From: JAVJRN01 sp040218415
Lineage (GTDB): Bacteria; Bacteroidota; Bacteroidia; Cytophagales; Cyclobacteriaceae
DNA: 64,000 nt
Assembly: GCA_040218415.1 (NCBI GenBank)
Contig: JAVJRN010000067.1
Location: 124,001-188,000 of the forward strand
Direction of reading: 5' to 3'
Position 1 is the stretch's first letter; each line of letters starts with the position of its first letter. The notes beneath the pieces are model-generated. The model saw nothing but the letters and a program-made list of their open reading frames with translations. It was not told where the DNA came from and did not search any database. This document shows positions 36,756 to 44,465 of this stretch, one piece after another. The position numbers and the translations under genes are program-made.

Positions 36756-38444
36756 ATGAGTCAGACATTTATACAATCAAAACAACCACATCGAAACATG
36801 GCCAAAGCGGATATTGATTTTGAGAAGGAACTCTGGGATGCAGCGAATGAACTCAGGGGAGCAGTATCTGAAAATAATTATAAGAACTACATTTTGCCAT
36901 TGGTATTTCTCAAGCACGTGAGCGAACGCTATGAAATGGTTCATGAAGAATTAGTGACGTTGCTAGAAGATCCGAAATCGGACTATTACAGCAACGATGA
37001 GGAAGAAAAAACCTATGTACTCGAAGACCCAGATGAATACCGATCGCGCAATACTTTCAAAATTCCCAAAACGGCCTCATGGCAATACCTAAAAGACCAT
37101 GCCGAACAGGACGATATTAAAGTAATTGTAGATGATGCCTTCGATGTAATACAGGAGCTGCTCACTGCATACAACCCACAACTCAACAATATCCTACCAA
37201 GAATCTTTGTCCGGAGCGAGCTTTCCTCAAAACAAACAGGAGGGATTATTAACTTGCTATCACACCCTAAATTCTCCGAAAAGGAAAACCCAGAAAGTGA
37301 TATTCTTGGTCGGATCTATGAATACTACATCGGGCGCTTCGCCATGGCCGAAGGTTCTGGTGTCGGACAGTTTTTTACGCCGGGAAGCATCGTGCGCCTA
37401 TTGGTGGAAATTTTGGAACCATATAAAGGCCGAATTTTTGACCCAGCGTGTGGGAGTGGAGGCATGTTTGTGCAGAGTTTGAAATTTATCAAAGAACATG
37501 GCGGAGATAAAAAAGACATTGCTATCTACGGACAGGAAATGACCGCCCAAACGCTCAGGCTTTGTTTGATGAACTTGATGCTGCGCGAATTCTCTTTTGA
37601 TATAAAAATGGGCAATTCCCTACTGGACGATAGATTCCCCGCATTAAAAGCGGACTTCATCATCGCCAACCCGCCTTTCAATGTGAGCAACTGGCACCCG
37701 GAGGACTTACCCGATGGAGACCCACGACTTTTTGGGCCAAAAGAAGAATTCACCACTGATGGTAGTGCCAACTACATGTGGATGCAGACCTTTTGGCATC
37801 ACCTGAGCGATACGGGTACTGCCGGTATCGTGATGGCCAATGGCGCCATGACTTCCAATACCAAAGGTGAGAAAAATGTGCTTCAACACATGGTGGACAA
37901 TAGCATGGTAGATGCCATCGTACGACTGCCCGACAAACTGTTTCTCACCACAGGCATACCAGCATGTCTTTTTATCCTCAGTAAAAACCGTGACGGAAGA
38001 GACGGCATTCACCGTGAGCGTACCGACGAAATTCTCTTCATAGATGCCTCCAAAATGGGCACCATGGCCAGCCGAAAACTCCGCGTCTTCTCCGATGAGG
38101 ATATTATTAAAATAGGAGAGACTTACCACCAGTGGCGCAAACTTTCTCCTCCTTCAAAGGATCAAATCTCCACCAACACTTCTCCATTTTACAAAGAGGA
38201 ATCAGCGCAAGGAAAAATCTCCACTAACACTTCTCCATTTTATAAAGAGGGGTCCCCAAAGGAAAAAATCTTCACTAACACTTCTCCTCCTTTAAAGGAG
38301 GAGTCCCCGCAGGGGGAGGTGGTTTCTACACACCAACAAAAGGAGGAGTCCCCGCAGGGGGAGGTGGTTCATAACCTCCCATACCTCAAAACCTTCCGCA
38401 AAAAACTAAGAAACAACTCCACGCCAGCAGAAGCCACGCTTTAG
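36756..38444 (+). CDS. hsdM: Type I restriction-modification DNA methyltransferase subunit, 5' part (interrupted hsdM)
   Basis: N6-adenine methyltransferase subunit M. HsdM_N helical domain (about 15-150), then the SAM-binding motif DPACGSGG (229-236) after QFFTPGSIVRLLVEILE, and the catalytic NPPF (305-308). The true start may be the ATG at 36798 (MAKADIDFEKELWDAANELRG). After GETYHQWRKL (about residue 462) the normal sequence stops. It continues into repeats and a DUF559-like domain (see the mobile element entry), ending at TAG 38442-38444 in what should be a Trp codon. The missing HsdM C-terminus lies downstream in the same frame (38763-38993). Confidence 0.88.
   Translation: MSQTFIQSKQPHRNMAKADIDFEKELWDAANELRGAVSENNYKNYILPLVFLKHVSERYEMVHEELVTLLEDPKSDYYSNDEEEKTYVLEDPDEYRSRNTFKIPKTASWQYLKDHAEQDDIKVIVDDAFDVIQELLTAYNPQLNNILPRIFVRSELSSKQTGGIINLLSHPKFSEKENPESDILGRIYEYYIGRFAMAEGSGVGQFFTPGSIVRLLVEILEPYKGRIFDPACGSGGMFVQSLKFIKEHGGDKKDIAIYGQEMTAQTLRLCLMNLMLREFSFDIKMGNSLLDDRFPALKADFIIANPPFNVSNWHPEDLPDGDPRLFGPKEEFTTDGSANYMWMQTFWHHLSDTGTAGIVMANGAMTSNTKGEKNVLQHMVDNSMVDAIVRLPDKLFLTTGIPACLFILSKNRDGRDGIHRERTDEILFIDASKMGTMASRKLRVFSDEDIIKIGETYHQWRKLSPPSKDQISTNTSPFYKEESAQGKISTNTSPFYKEGSPKEKIFTNTSPPLKEESPQGEVVSTHQQKEESPQGEVVHNLPYLKTFRKKLRNNSTPAEATL
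38167..38319 (+). repeat. Three 51-bp in-frame tandem units
   Basis: Units start at 38167, 38218 and 38269 (period exactly 51 bp, 17 codons), each beginning TCT-C/T-CAC-C/T-AACACTTCTCC and coding for S/FTNTSPxxKEExxxxK. The third unit continues into the long palindrome. Confidence 0.8.
38284..38328 (+). repeat. Left palindromic end repeat of the insertion (copy 1)
   Basis: CTCCTCCTTTAAAGGAGGAG (38284-38303) is a perfect 20-bp palindrome, followed by the hairpin CCCC-gca-GGGG (38305-38315) and GAGGTGGTT. A second, partial copy lies at 38342-38370. Confidence 0.82.
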
Positions 38445-38450
38445 ACACTG

Positions 38451-38993
38451 TTGAGCGGCAAAAAACTAGAAGGCCGAAAGTTTAGAAGGCAACACAGTGT
38501 CGCCAACTATATTCTCGATTTCTACTGCCCATCAGAAAAGCTGGCGATAGAACTGGATGGCGAATATCACAATACCATCACGCAGGCAGAGTATGATCAC
38601 GAACGAGATTTGTTCCTAAATCACTGCGGTATCAAAGTGCTGAGGTTTGAAAATAAGGAAGTATTTAACCATCCGGAAGCGGTGCTGGAAAATGTGAAAA
38701 AGGAATTTGGATGGAGTGAGAACCACCCCGCCTTTCAGGCAACCCTCCTTGAAAAGGAGGGGAACAGTCTGTACCAAGATGTGGATGGTTTCTGCAAATC
38801 GGTGACACTTGCCGAAGTACAAAAGCAAGACTATAAGCTTACGCCGGGCATTTATGTGGGCACAGAAGCAGAGGAAGATGATGGTATCTTGTTTGAAGAC
38901 AAAATGAAAGGGCTCAAAGCCACGCTCATGGAGCAGTTTGAGAAGAGTAATGAGCTGCAGGAGAGGATTAAGGAAAACTTGGAAAGGATATGA
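38451..38993 (+). CDS. DUF559 endonuclease-like domain joined to the HsdM C-terminus
   Basis: 180 aa if restarted at TTG 38451, in the same frame as the upstream hsdM part and separated from it by one TAG. Residues 1-90 are DUF559: LDFYCPSEKLAIELDGEYH carries the Asp and Glu-x-Asp pattern of restriction-endonuclease-like folds. Residues about 105-180 (DVDGFCKSVTLAEVQKQDYKLTPGIYVGTEAEEDDG...LQERIKENL) are the ordinary HsdM C-terminus. It may be translated by readthrough, by reinitiation, or not at all. Its stop overlaps the OLD-like gene start (ATGA). Confidence 0.75.
   Translation: MSGKKLEGRKFRRQHSVANYILDFYCPSEKLAIELDGEYHNTITQAEYDHERDLFLNHCGIKVLRFENKEVFNHPEAVLENVKKEFGWSENHPAFQATLLEKEGNSLYQDVDGFCKSVTLAEVQKQDYKLTPGIYVGTEAEEDDGILFEDKMKGLKATLMEQFEKSNELQERIKENLERI
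38720..38762 (+). repeat. Right inverted end repeat of the insertion
   Basis: GAACCACCCCGCC followed by a hairpin CCCTCCTT-gaa-AAGGAGGG (38743-38761). Read on the other strand it matches the left copy (CCTCCTT...AAGGAGG...GGGGTGGTTC) over about 40 bp with mismatches. Confidence 0.72.
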
Positions 38994-40912
38994 TACTAGG
39001 ACTATTTGTTAGACATTATAAATGCTATTCTAAGTTGAATTTTTTGTCCTTTACGACAAATTTTGTTTTGAATAAATTCAAACTAATCATTGGGAATAAT
39101 GGGACAGGTAAAAGTTCTATTCTCGAAGCTCTGAATGTTTATTTTAATAAAGGAACGTTTATCCTAACTACAGGTGAAAAGTGGCAAGAAGCTTTTGTAG
39201 CGCCTATCTTTTTATTTGAGAAGTCAATCATTGATAAAATTTGGAGCCATTGTTTTGGAAATATAAAGAAGAAGGAGGTTGAAGAAATTACTCAAAAAAT
39301 AAGTAATCACCTGTGGCAGCTACAGCCTCCCAAAAATTCAAGGCCTCAAGAATTATTTACTAACCTAAAAAACACTTTTAAAGGTTCTCATCAAGATGAT
39401 TTTTTCTTAGTTATCGATGGTATTGATTTTGAGGGTAATACTTCTTATGGCCCTTTAGATCAACTGTTTCAACTTTTAAAAGAAGTTCATTCTGAAAGAA
39501 TTTTAAAACAATATTCGAATGCATTGAGAGCTTCATTTGGATATGTTTATATACCAGTAGAAACATCAATTAATGATTATTTGAGATTAGAGGGTGAAGG
39601 TATTCAACAGCTAATGGATACAGATGTGAAAAAAACCATAGATTCAATATTTCAAGAGCAGGTTGAAAAGGAAGGGAAACAAACATCGCTAATTGAGTAT
39701 CTAAATTCCACCCTAATAAATTTTGTATCTGAAATTGAGGCTAATATTCAGAAAATTGAGGCTGACTACTCTTTTAGGCCAGATCATGCAGTGAAGCAAA
39801 AGGTAACGCCGAAAGATTTGAGAGGTGAAGTGATAAATGAATTTTTCAAGAATAGGAAACTGAAAAGAGGTCTTACTAAAATTGAAAATCTTAGCTCTGG
39901 TCAACGTAAGAAAGCATTAGTGGATATTATCTATTCCTTGATACAGACCAACAATGACAGGCCAGATCGGGAGCTTATAATAGCTATAGATGAACCAGAA
40001 GCCTCATTGCATGTGAACAACTGTTTTGAGCAGTTCGAAAAACTCATGAAGATTTCAGGGTTTGGTATTCAAACATTGGTTACTTCTCATTGGTATGGAG
40101 CTATTCCAATTTTAGAGAATGGCACATTGATTCATTGCACAGAAGTTGAAGGTGATGCGCCAAAACTCAATTCATTTGATTCATCCAACATTTATGATAA
40201 CCATGGATTAGATAAGATAGATGATATAGCTTTTAAGAGCCTTTATGATTTAGCTTCATCTCTACTAGCATCTATTAGATATGGAAATAAGCATTGGCTT
40301 ATAGTAGAAGGTCATTCTGATAAAAAATATCTTGAGACCTATTTTGATCCATTGAAGGTTAAGATTCTAAATATTGGGGGCATTGACAATATTATAGATT
40401 TGGTGGATTTTCTATCAATCCCATTAAACAAGAAAAAGGAAAAAAAGGAGTCCAATAATAAAATAGTATTCCTATCTGACAATGACAGGGAGTATAAGTT
40501 ATCATTAGCAAACACCAATACGGTGTTACACTTTCAACGATATATAGCTAAGGAAGAAAAGGTTGAATTAGTTGATTATTCTGAGAAAAAGTATGGTTCA
40601 GTGTTAGGAATTGAGGATGTAATGGATTCAAGACGTATGTGGAAGGCATTAGTGTCTTTAGCTTCCAAAGAAAAGGGGCTCCTTGAAGCCATTAATCCAT
40701 TTGAAATCGAAGGCGATTTTAGTATCAGTCAATTTAGTGGGGATTATTCATTTCTTAAATGCAAACTCACTGGTAAGCCAAAAGTTGGTGCTATTAAGAA
40801 GCTATCTGAAACACTAAAACCCCTAAAAACTCGCTTAGCAATCGAGTATAAGAATGTGGGTGGAACTGAAACCATTGCTTGGATTGAGGGATTAAAGAAA
40901 CTGCTAGCCTAA
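38990..40912 (+). CDS. OLD-like AAA ATPase with TOPRIM nuclease domain
   Basis: A 640-aa protein. Walker A GNNGTGKS (35-42), an inserted helical region, an ABC-like signature LSSGQRKKAL (about 300-310), Walker B LIIAIDEPEASLH (about 327-340) and the switch His region TLVTSHWYG. It is followed by a TOPRIM domain with VEGHSD (Glu440) and LSDNDRE (Asp497, Asp499). This is the order of OLD-family nucleases and fused PARIS-like proteins, which serve in phage defence. It is translationally coupled to the preceding hsdM remnant by ATGA, where hsdS or hsdR would be expected. Confidence 0.85.
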   Translation: MILGLFVRHYKCYSKLNFLSFTTNFVLNKFKLIIGNNGTGKSSILEALNVYFNKGTFILTTGEKWQEAFVAPIFLFEKSIIDKIWSHCFGNIKKKEVEEITQKISNHLWQLQPPKNSRPQELFTNLKNTFKGSHQDDFFLVIDGIDFEGNTSYGPLDQLFQLLKEVHSERILKQYSNALRASFGYVYIPVETSINDYLRLEGEGIQQLMDTDVKKTIDSIFQEQVEKEGKQTSLIEYLNSTLINFVSEIEANIQKIEADYSFRPDHAVKQKVTPKDLRGEVINEFFKNRKLKRGLTKIENLSSGQRKKALVDIIYSLIQTNNDRPDRELIIAIDEPEASLHVNNCFEQFEKLMKISGFGIQTLVTSHWYGAIPILENGTLIHCTEVEGDAPKLNSFDSSNIYDNHGLDKIDDIAFKSLYDLASSLLASIRYGNKHWLIVEGHSDKKYLETYFDPLKVKILNIGGIDNIIDLVDFLSIPLNKKKEKKESNNKIVFLSDNDREYKLSLANTNTVLHFQRYIAKEEKVELVDYSEKKYGSVLGIEDVMDSRRMWKALVSLASKEKGLLEAINPFEIEGDFSISQFSGDYSFLKCKLTGKPKVGAIKKLSETLKPLKTRLAIEYKNVGGTETIAWIEGLKKLLA

Positions 40913-41559
40913 TACCCCCAAAACAAAATAACATTTAAGCTCGGAGAAAGTAAATAAAACTAACATACCTCTTAAATAAAACCTGCTAGGTAAAGAAACG
41001 CCCATGTTTGGACCTCCCAGAGCGCTAGAAACCCTCAAACGCCCATGTTTGGAGCTTCCTAGGTTTCAGACAAGGCCAAACGCGCATGTTTGGCGCTTCC
41101 GTAATTTTTTGGAGAGCCCAAACATCCATGTTTGAGCTTTTAAGCATTAAAAAAGGCAAGGAGCGAGGAGGTGCTACTTGCCTAGAGCTCTGAGTTCCAT
41201 TGTTCAGGAAACATACTAATGTCATCGAGTATTTTTTTAAGCTTGAAAAGATTATAAAATTGAGATTGCTTCAATAAAAACCTCATTTTAATCGGTTTTT
41301 ATTTCGCAAAGACGATTTTAACGTTGATTCCAATGCTTTATTAAAACAATTCAGGTTAGCGAATTTTTCAAACCATAAATTTAACGACAGCTGGCTATCA
41401 GGGTGTTTAGTTCCTGATGGGTGACACGTACTAAAAAATTTATGTTTTTTATCCATCAAAAATTATCAAGAAAATACAATAGCGATCATTTCCGAGTTAG
41501 CAATTGAGAATACCATGAGTTAAATTATGCCTTTTTTAGGTTAAGCACTCAATTAGATA
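40913..41559. other. Long non-coding region with tandem array
   Basis: 647 nt without a credible gene. The first half holds the 41-bp repeat array (40996-41160); the second half is AT-rich with no clear promoter match. A short open frame on the minus strand (41025-41225) is produced by the repeats themselves. Confidence 0.6.
40996..41160. repeat. Four 41-42 bp tandem units with palindromic core
   Basis: Units begin at 40996, 41037, 41078 and 41120. Each opens with AAACGCCCATGTTTGG or a close variant; the third and fourth are AAACGCGCATGTTTGG and AAACATCCATGTTTGA. AAAC...GTTT forms an inverted repeat. The 25-nt remainder of each unit is more variable, but units 2 and 3 share GCTTCC. Confidence 0.82.
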
Positions 41560-44421
41560 ATGTACAGACTCATTCTTCTCCTTATGGTCACAAGTTCCTC
41601 CTTTTCCCTTTTCGGACAGGGGACAGGGTTGACCATTTCAACCTATGAATTACCCAATGGCATGAAAGTCTACCTTAATCCGGACGAAACGGCTAGCAAT
41701 GTCTATGGAGCGGTCTGGGTGAATGCTGGTGGGAAAAATGACCCGTCAGACGCTACAGGAATCGCTCACTATCTGGAACACATGCTATTCAAGGGTACTG
41801 AAACTTTAGGAACACAAAATTATCAAAAGGAAAAAATCCACCTTGATTCCATCAAACTGCTTTATGATAAGCTGGCTGAAACGGATGAAAAAGAAACCCA
41901 AGAATTACTTCAGCGTAAAATCAACGAACAGGAATTGAAAGCGGCCGAATATGCGATTCCGAATGAGTTCGACAAACTCATCAAGTCGATTGGAAGTACT
42001 GGTGTAAATGCAAGTACAGGCGAGGACTTCACCAACTATTATAATTACTTTCCACCTGCTCAACTACCAAAATGGCTGGACATTTATGCGCATCGCTTTC
42101 AAAAACCAGTTTTCAGGCTTTTCCAAAGTGAGTTAGAGGCGGTGTATGAGGAAAAAAACAGGGCAGGAGATAACCTCGAACGTAGAGTGACAGAAAAATT
42201 TAATGAATATATCTACGGCGAACATCCTTACAGTGCACAAACGGTGCTTGGGAGCATTGAACATCTAAAAAATCCATCGCTCAATAAGATGTACCAGTTC
42301 TATCAAACGTATTACGTGCCCAACAATATGGCTCTGGTCTTATCAGGAAATTTTGATCCTGAATTGGTCAAACCACTCATAAGCAAATCCTTTGGTCAAT
42401 TGGAAAGGGGTGAAGATCCTGTTTTTCCAAGCTACAAACCCAATGAATTTAACGGTCGGAAACTCGTAAAAGCTCGAATTACGCCCATTAAAGCAGGTTT
42501 TATGGGTTATAAGCTGGTGCCACAGGCTCATCCCGACAGAGCGGCTTTGGAGGTGATTGGTAACATGATTTCTAATGAGAATCAAACAGGTTTTATTGAT
42601 AAAATGACGCTAGACAATGACGTTATTTACGCAGGTAGTTATCAGGATTTTATGGAGGAAGACGGCAGCACGTTCATCTTTTATGTTCCTAAAATCTTTG
42701 GTGGGAGTTTGAAGAAATATGAGGAAAAGATCAAATCCTCGTTTGAGGAGATTGCCAACGGAAACTTTACCGCTGATTACTTACAATCCATTAAAAATGG
42801 TGTTTATAGAAATTTCAATTTATCTCTTGAGAATCTTGGAAGTCGAGGGCGTTACTTGGGTTTGAGCTTTATTTATGGTGTTGATCATGAAGCGCTTCTT
42901 TCTTTTCCAGATAAGGTGCAAAGTTTAACAAAAGAGGAAGTGCAAAGGGTGGCCAAGACTTACTACGGTGAAAATTATTTTACTATGCAGTCACGTACCG
43001 GCTTTCCCAAGAAGGCAAAATTGAAAAAACCTTCCTATAAACCTATCGAGAGTAGAACGGAAGCGTCTTCAGCATATGCTACCCAGTTTGATAAGCTCCC
43101 AGAACTGAAAAGCGAACCGAACTTCATTGACTTAGAAGAAGATTTAACCATTATTGATGACTATATCTACTATACCAAAAACCCGCTCAATGATATTTTT
43201 ACCCTGCGATTAGAAATTGCCCGAGGTACTGCAAAAGACAGTTGGTATCCACTAATTGCATCAGCGCTCGACAATGCAGGCACGAATGAATATACCGCCT
43301 TAGAGCTCAAAAAAGCATTTGCAACACTTGGTGCCACTTATAATTTTTCGGTGGATTATACTTCTTTCACTATCTCATTAACCGGACTCGACAAGGAATT
43401 TGATGAAACGCTCGCGCTGCTAGAGCACCTGTTAACTCAATTCAAACCTACTGACAAAACGATAGATTTTTTACATAGCCAGCGAACCACAGATAATGAA
43501 ATTAACAAAAACAATCCGTCCATGGGTGGACGTATGTTGTATTTATACGGCTTATTCGGAGATCAATCGAGTTATAAAAACAGGCTTTCGGCTAAAGAAA
43601 TCAAGCAACTAAAAGCCAACGAACTTAACAATAAATTGAGTGAGCTACTGAGCAATGGGTTTAACAGTATTCATTACGTTGGTCAGCTCACACGTCAAGA
43701 TATTGCTTCTTCTTTTACAGAAAATGCGCTTTATAAAAGGAATAGGGTTGATAATTACAGTTATATGGAATTCAAAGAGCCAAAAGAGTCGACCATTTAC
43801 TTGGTGAATGATAAAAAGTCTATTCAAAGTTATGTTTACTACATCGTAAATGGTGAACCGCTGGATAAATCGACCTATCATCAAAAAGAAGCTTTCAATG
43901 CTTATTATACCAATAGTTTATCAGGTATTGTGTTTCAAGAAGTAAGAGAGTTTCGTTCTTTGGCCTATTCTGCGGGAGGAGAGTATTTTTATCCGGCGTA
44001 CGCGCCTGAAAAAGATGGACGACTTGTTTTGTTTACTGGTTCTCAGGCAGATAAGACAGTGGATGCGGTAGAAGTTATTGTTGGGTTGCTAAAAGAAATG
44101 CCTGTATATGAGAGCAGAATGCCAACGATAAAAGACGGACTCTTTCTGAAAACAGGTTCTAGCAAGCCAACTTTTAGAAATCTTTCTACAACAGGAGAGG
44201 CCATTCTAAAAACAGGTTTTGAGCAAGATCCTAACAAGCTGATTTACGGCAAATGTGACGAATTAACTTTTGATGACATACAGACTTTTTTCGATGAAAC
44301 GATTAAGAACAAACCCATGGTCATTACGATCTATGGAGATGCCTCGCGTTTTGATAAAGACAAACTTCGTCAGTTTGGAAAGCCGGTAGAATTAGACATG
44401 GAAGACATTGCGGTCGAGTAA
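41560..44421 (+). CDS. M16-family zinc metallopeptidase (insulinase/pitrilysin type)
   Basis: A 953-aa periplasmic protease with a signal peptide (1-20, ending FSLFGQ). The inverted zinc motif HYLEH (His70, Glu73, His74) lies in AHYLEHMLFKGT, with the distal Glu in ELEAVYEEKNR near 200. Two M16 halves follow: the active N-terminal one and an inactive C-terminal one (TLRLEIARGTAKDSWYPLIASALDNAG). The length fits the two-domain M16B/M16A proteins of Bacteroidota. Probably degrades peptides in the periplasm. Convergent with the TolC gene of the first efflux operon. Confidence 0.93.
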   Translation: MYRLILLLMVTSSSFSLFGQGTGLTISTYELPNGMKVYLNPDETASNVYGAVWVNAGGKNDPSDATGIAHYLEHMLFKGTETLGTQNYQKEKIHLDSIKLLYDKLAETDEKETQELLQRKINEQELKAAEYAIPNEFDKLIKSIGSTGVNASTGEDFTNYYNYFPPAQLPKWLDIYAHRFQKPVFRLFQSELEAVYEEKNRAGDNLERRVTEKFNEYIYGEHPYSAQTVLGSIEHLKNPSLNKMYQFYQTYYVPNNMALVLSGNFDPELVKPLISKSFGQLERGEDPVFPSYKPNEFNGRKLVKARITPIKAGFMGYKLVPQAHPDRAALEVIGNMISNENQTGFIDKMTLDNDVIYAGSYQDFMEEDGSTFIFYVPKIFGGSLKKYEEKIKSSFEEIANGNFTADYLQSIKNGVYRNFNLSLENLGSRGRYLGLSFIYGVDHEALLSFPDKVQSLTKEEVQRVAKTYYGENYFTMQSRTGFPKKAKLKKPSYKPIESRTEASSAYATQFDKLPELKSEPNFIDLEEDLTIIDDYIYYTKNPLNDIFTLRLEIARGTAKDSWYPLIASALDNAGTNEYTALELKKAFATLGATYNFSVDYTSFTISLTGLDKEFDETLALLEHLLTQFKPTDKTIDFLHSQRTTDNEINKNNPSMGGRMLYLYGLFGDQSSYKNRLSAKEIKQLKANELNNKLSELLSNGFNSIHYVGQLTRQDIASSFTENALYKRNRVDNYSYMEFKEPKESTIYLVNDKKSIQSYVYYIVNGEPLDKSTYHQKEAFNAYYTNSLSGIVFQEVREFRSLAYSAGGEYFYPAYAPEKDGRLVLFTGSQADKTVDAVEVIVGLLKEMPVYESRMPTIKDGLFLKTGSSKPTFRNLSTTGEAILKTGFEQDPNKLIYGKCDELTFDDIQTFFDETIKNKPMVITIYGDASRFDKDKLRQFGKPVELDMEDIAVE

Positions 44422-44465
44422 AATAGCCAAATCAATGTATTCCGTTAGATTATACTTTGAGCATA

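Larger units (their letters stand above)
38146..38762 (+). mobile_element. DUF559-encoding palindromic insertion inside hsdM
   Basis: About 617 bp separate HsdM TYHQWRKL from its expected continuation QDVDGFCKSVTLAEV. Contents: a left palindrome, three 51-bp tandem units, a 20-bp perfect palindrome and a second left repeat copy. A DUF559 endonuclease-like domain follows (FRKKLRNNSTPAEATL-*-TLLSGKKLEGRKFRRQHSV, then LDFYCPSEKLAIELDGEYH). The right end resembles the inverted left end. The whole insertion is a multiple of three relative to hsdM, so host and cargo share one frame apart from the TAG. No transposase is encoded; mobility is inferred. Confidence 0.78.

Noticed and set aside
38146..38762. 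Intein
   Set aside because: No Hint-domain splicing motifs, Cys/Ser at the junction or C-terminal His-Asn; DUF559 plus palindromes fits better.
38990..40912. HsdR restriction subunit
   Set aside because: The protein sits where hsdR or hsdS might be expected but lacks helicase motifs and the HsdR nuclease motif; it has an ABC-like signature and TOPRIM residues instead.
40996..41160. CRISPR array
   Set aside because: Four units of 41-42 bp with a 16-bp palindromic core, partially similar remainders and no cas genes or leader; better described as a tandem repeat.
41025..41225. Open frame on the minus strand as a gene
   Set aside because: It is created by the tandem repeat units and codes for repetitive, non-family sequence.
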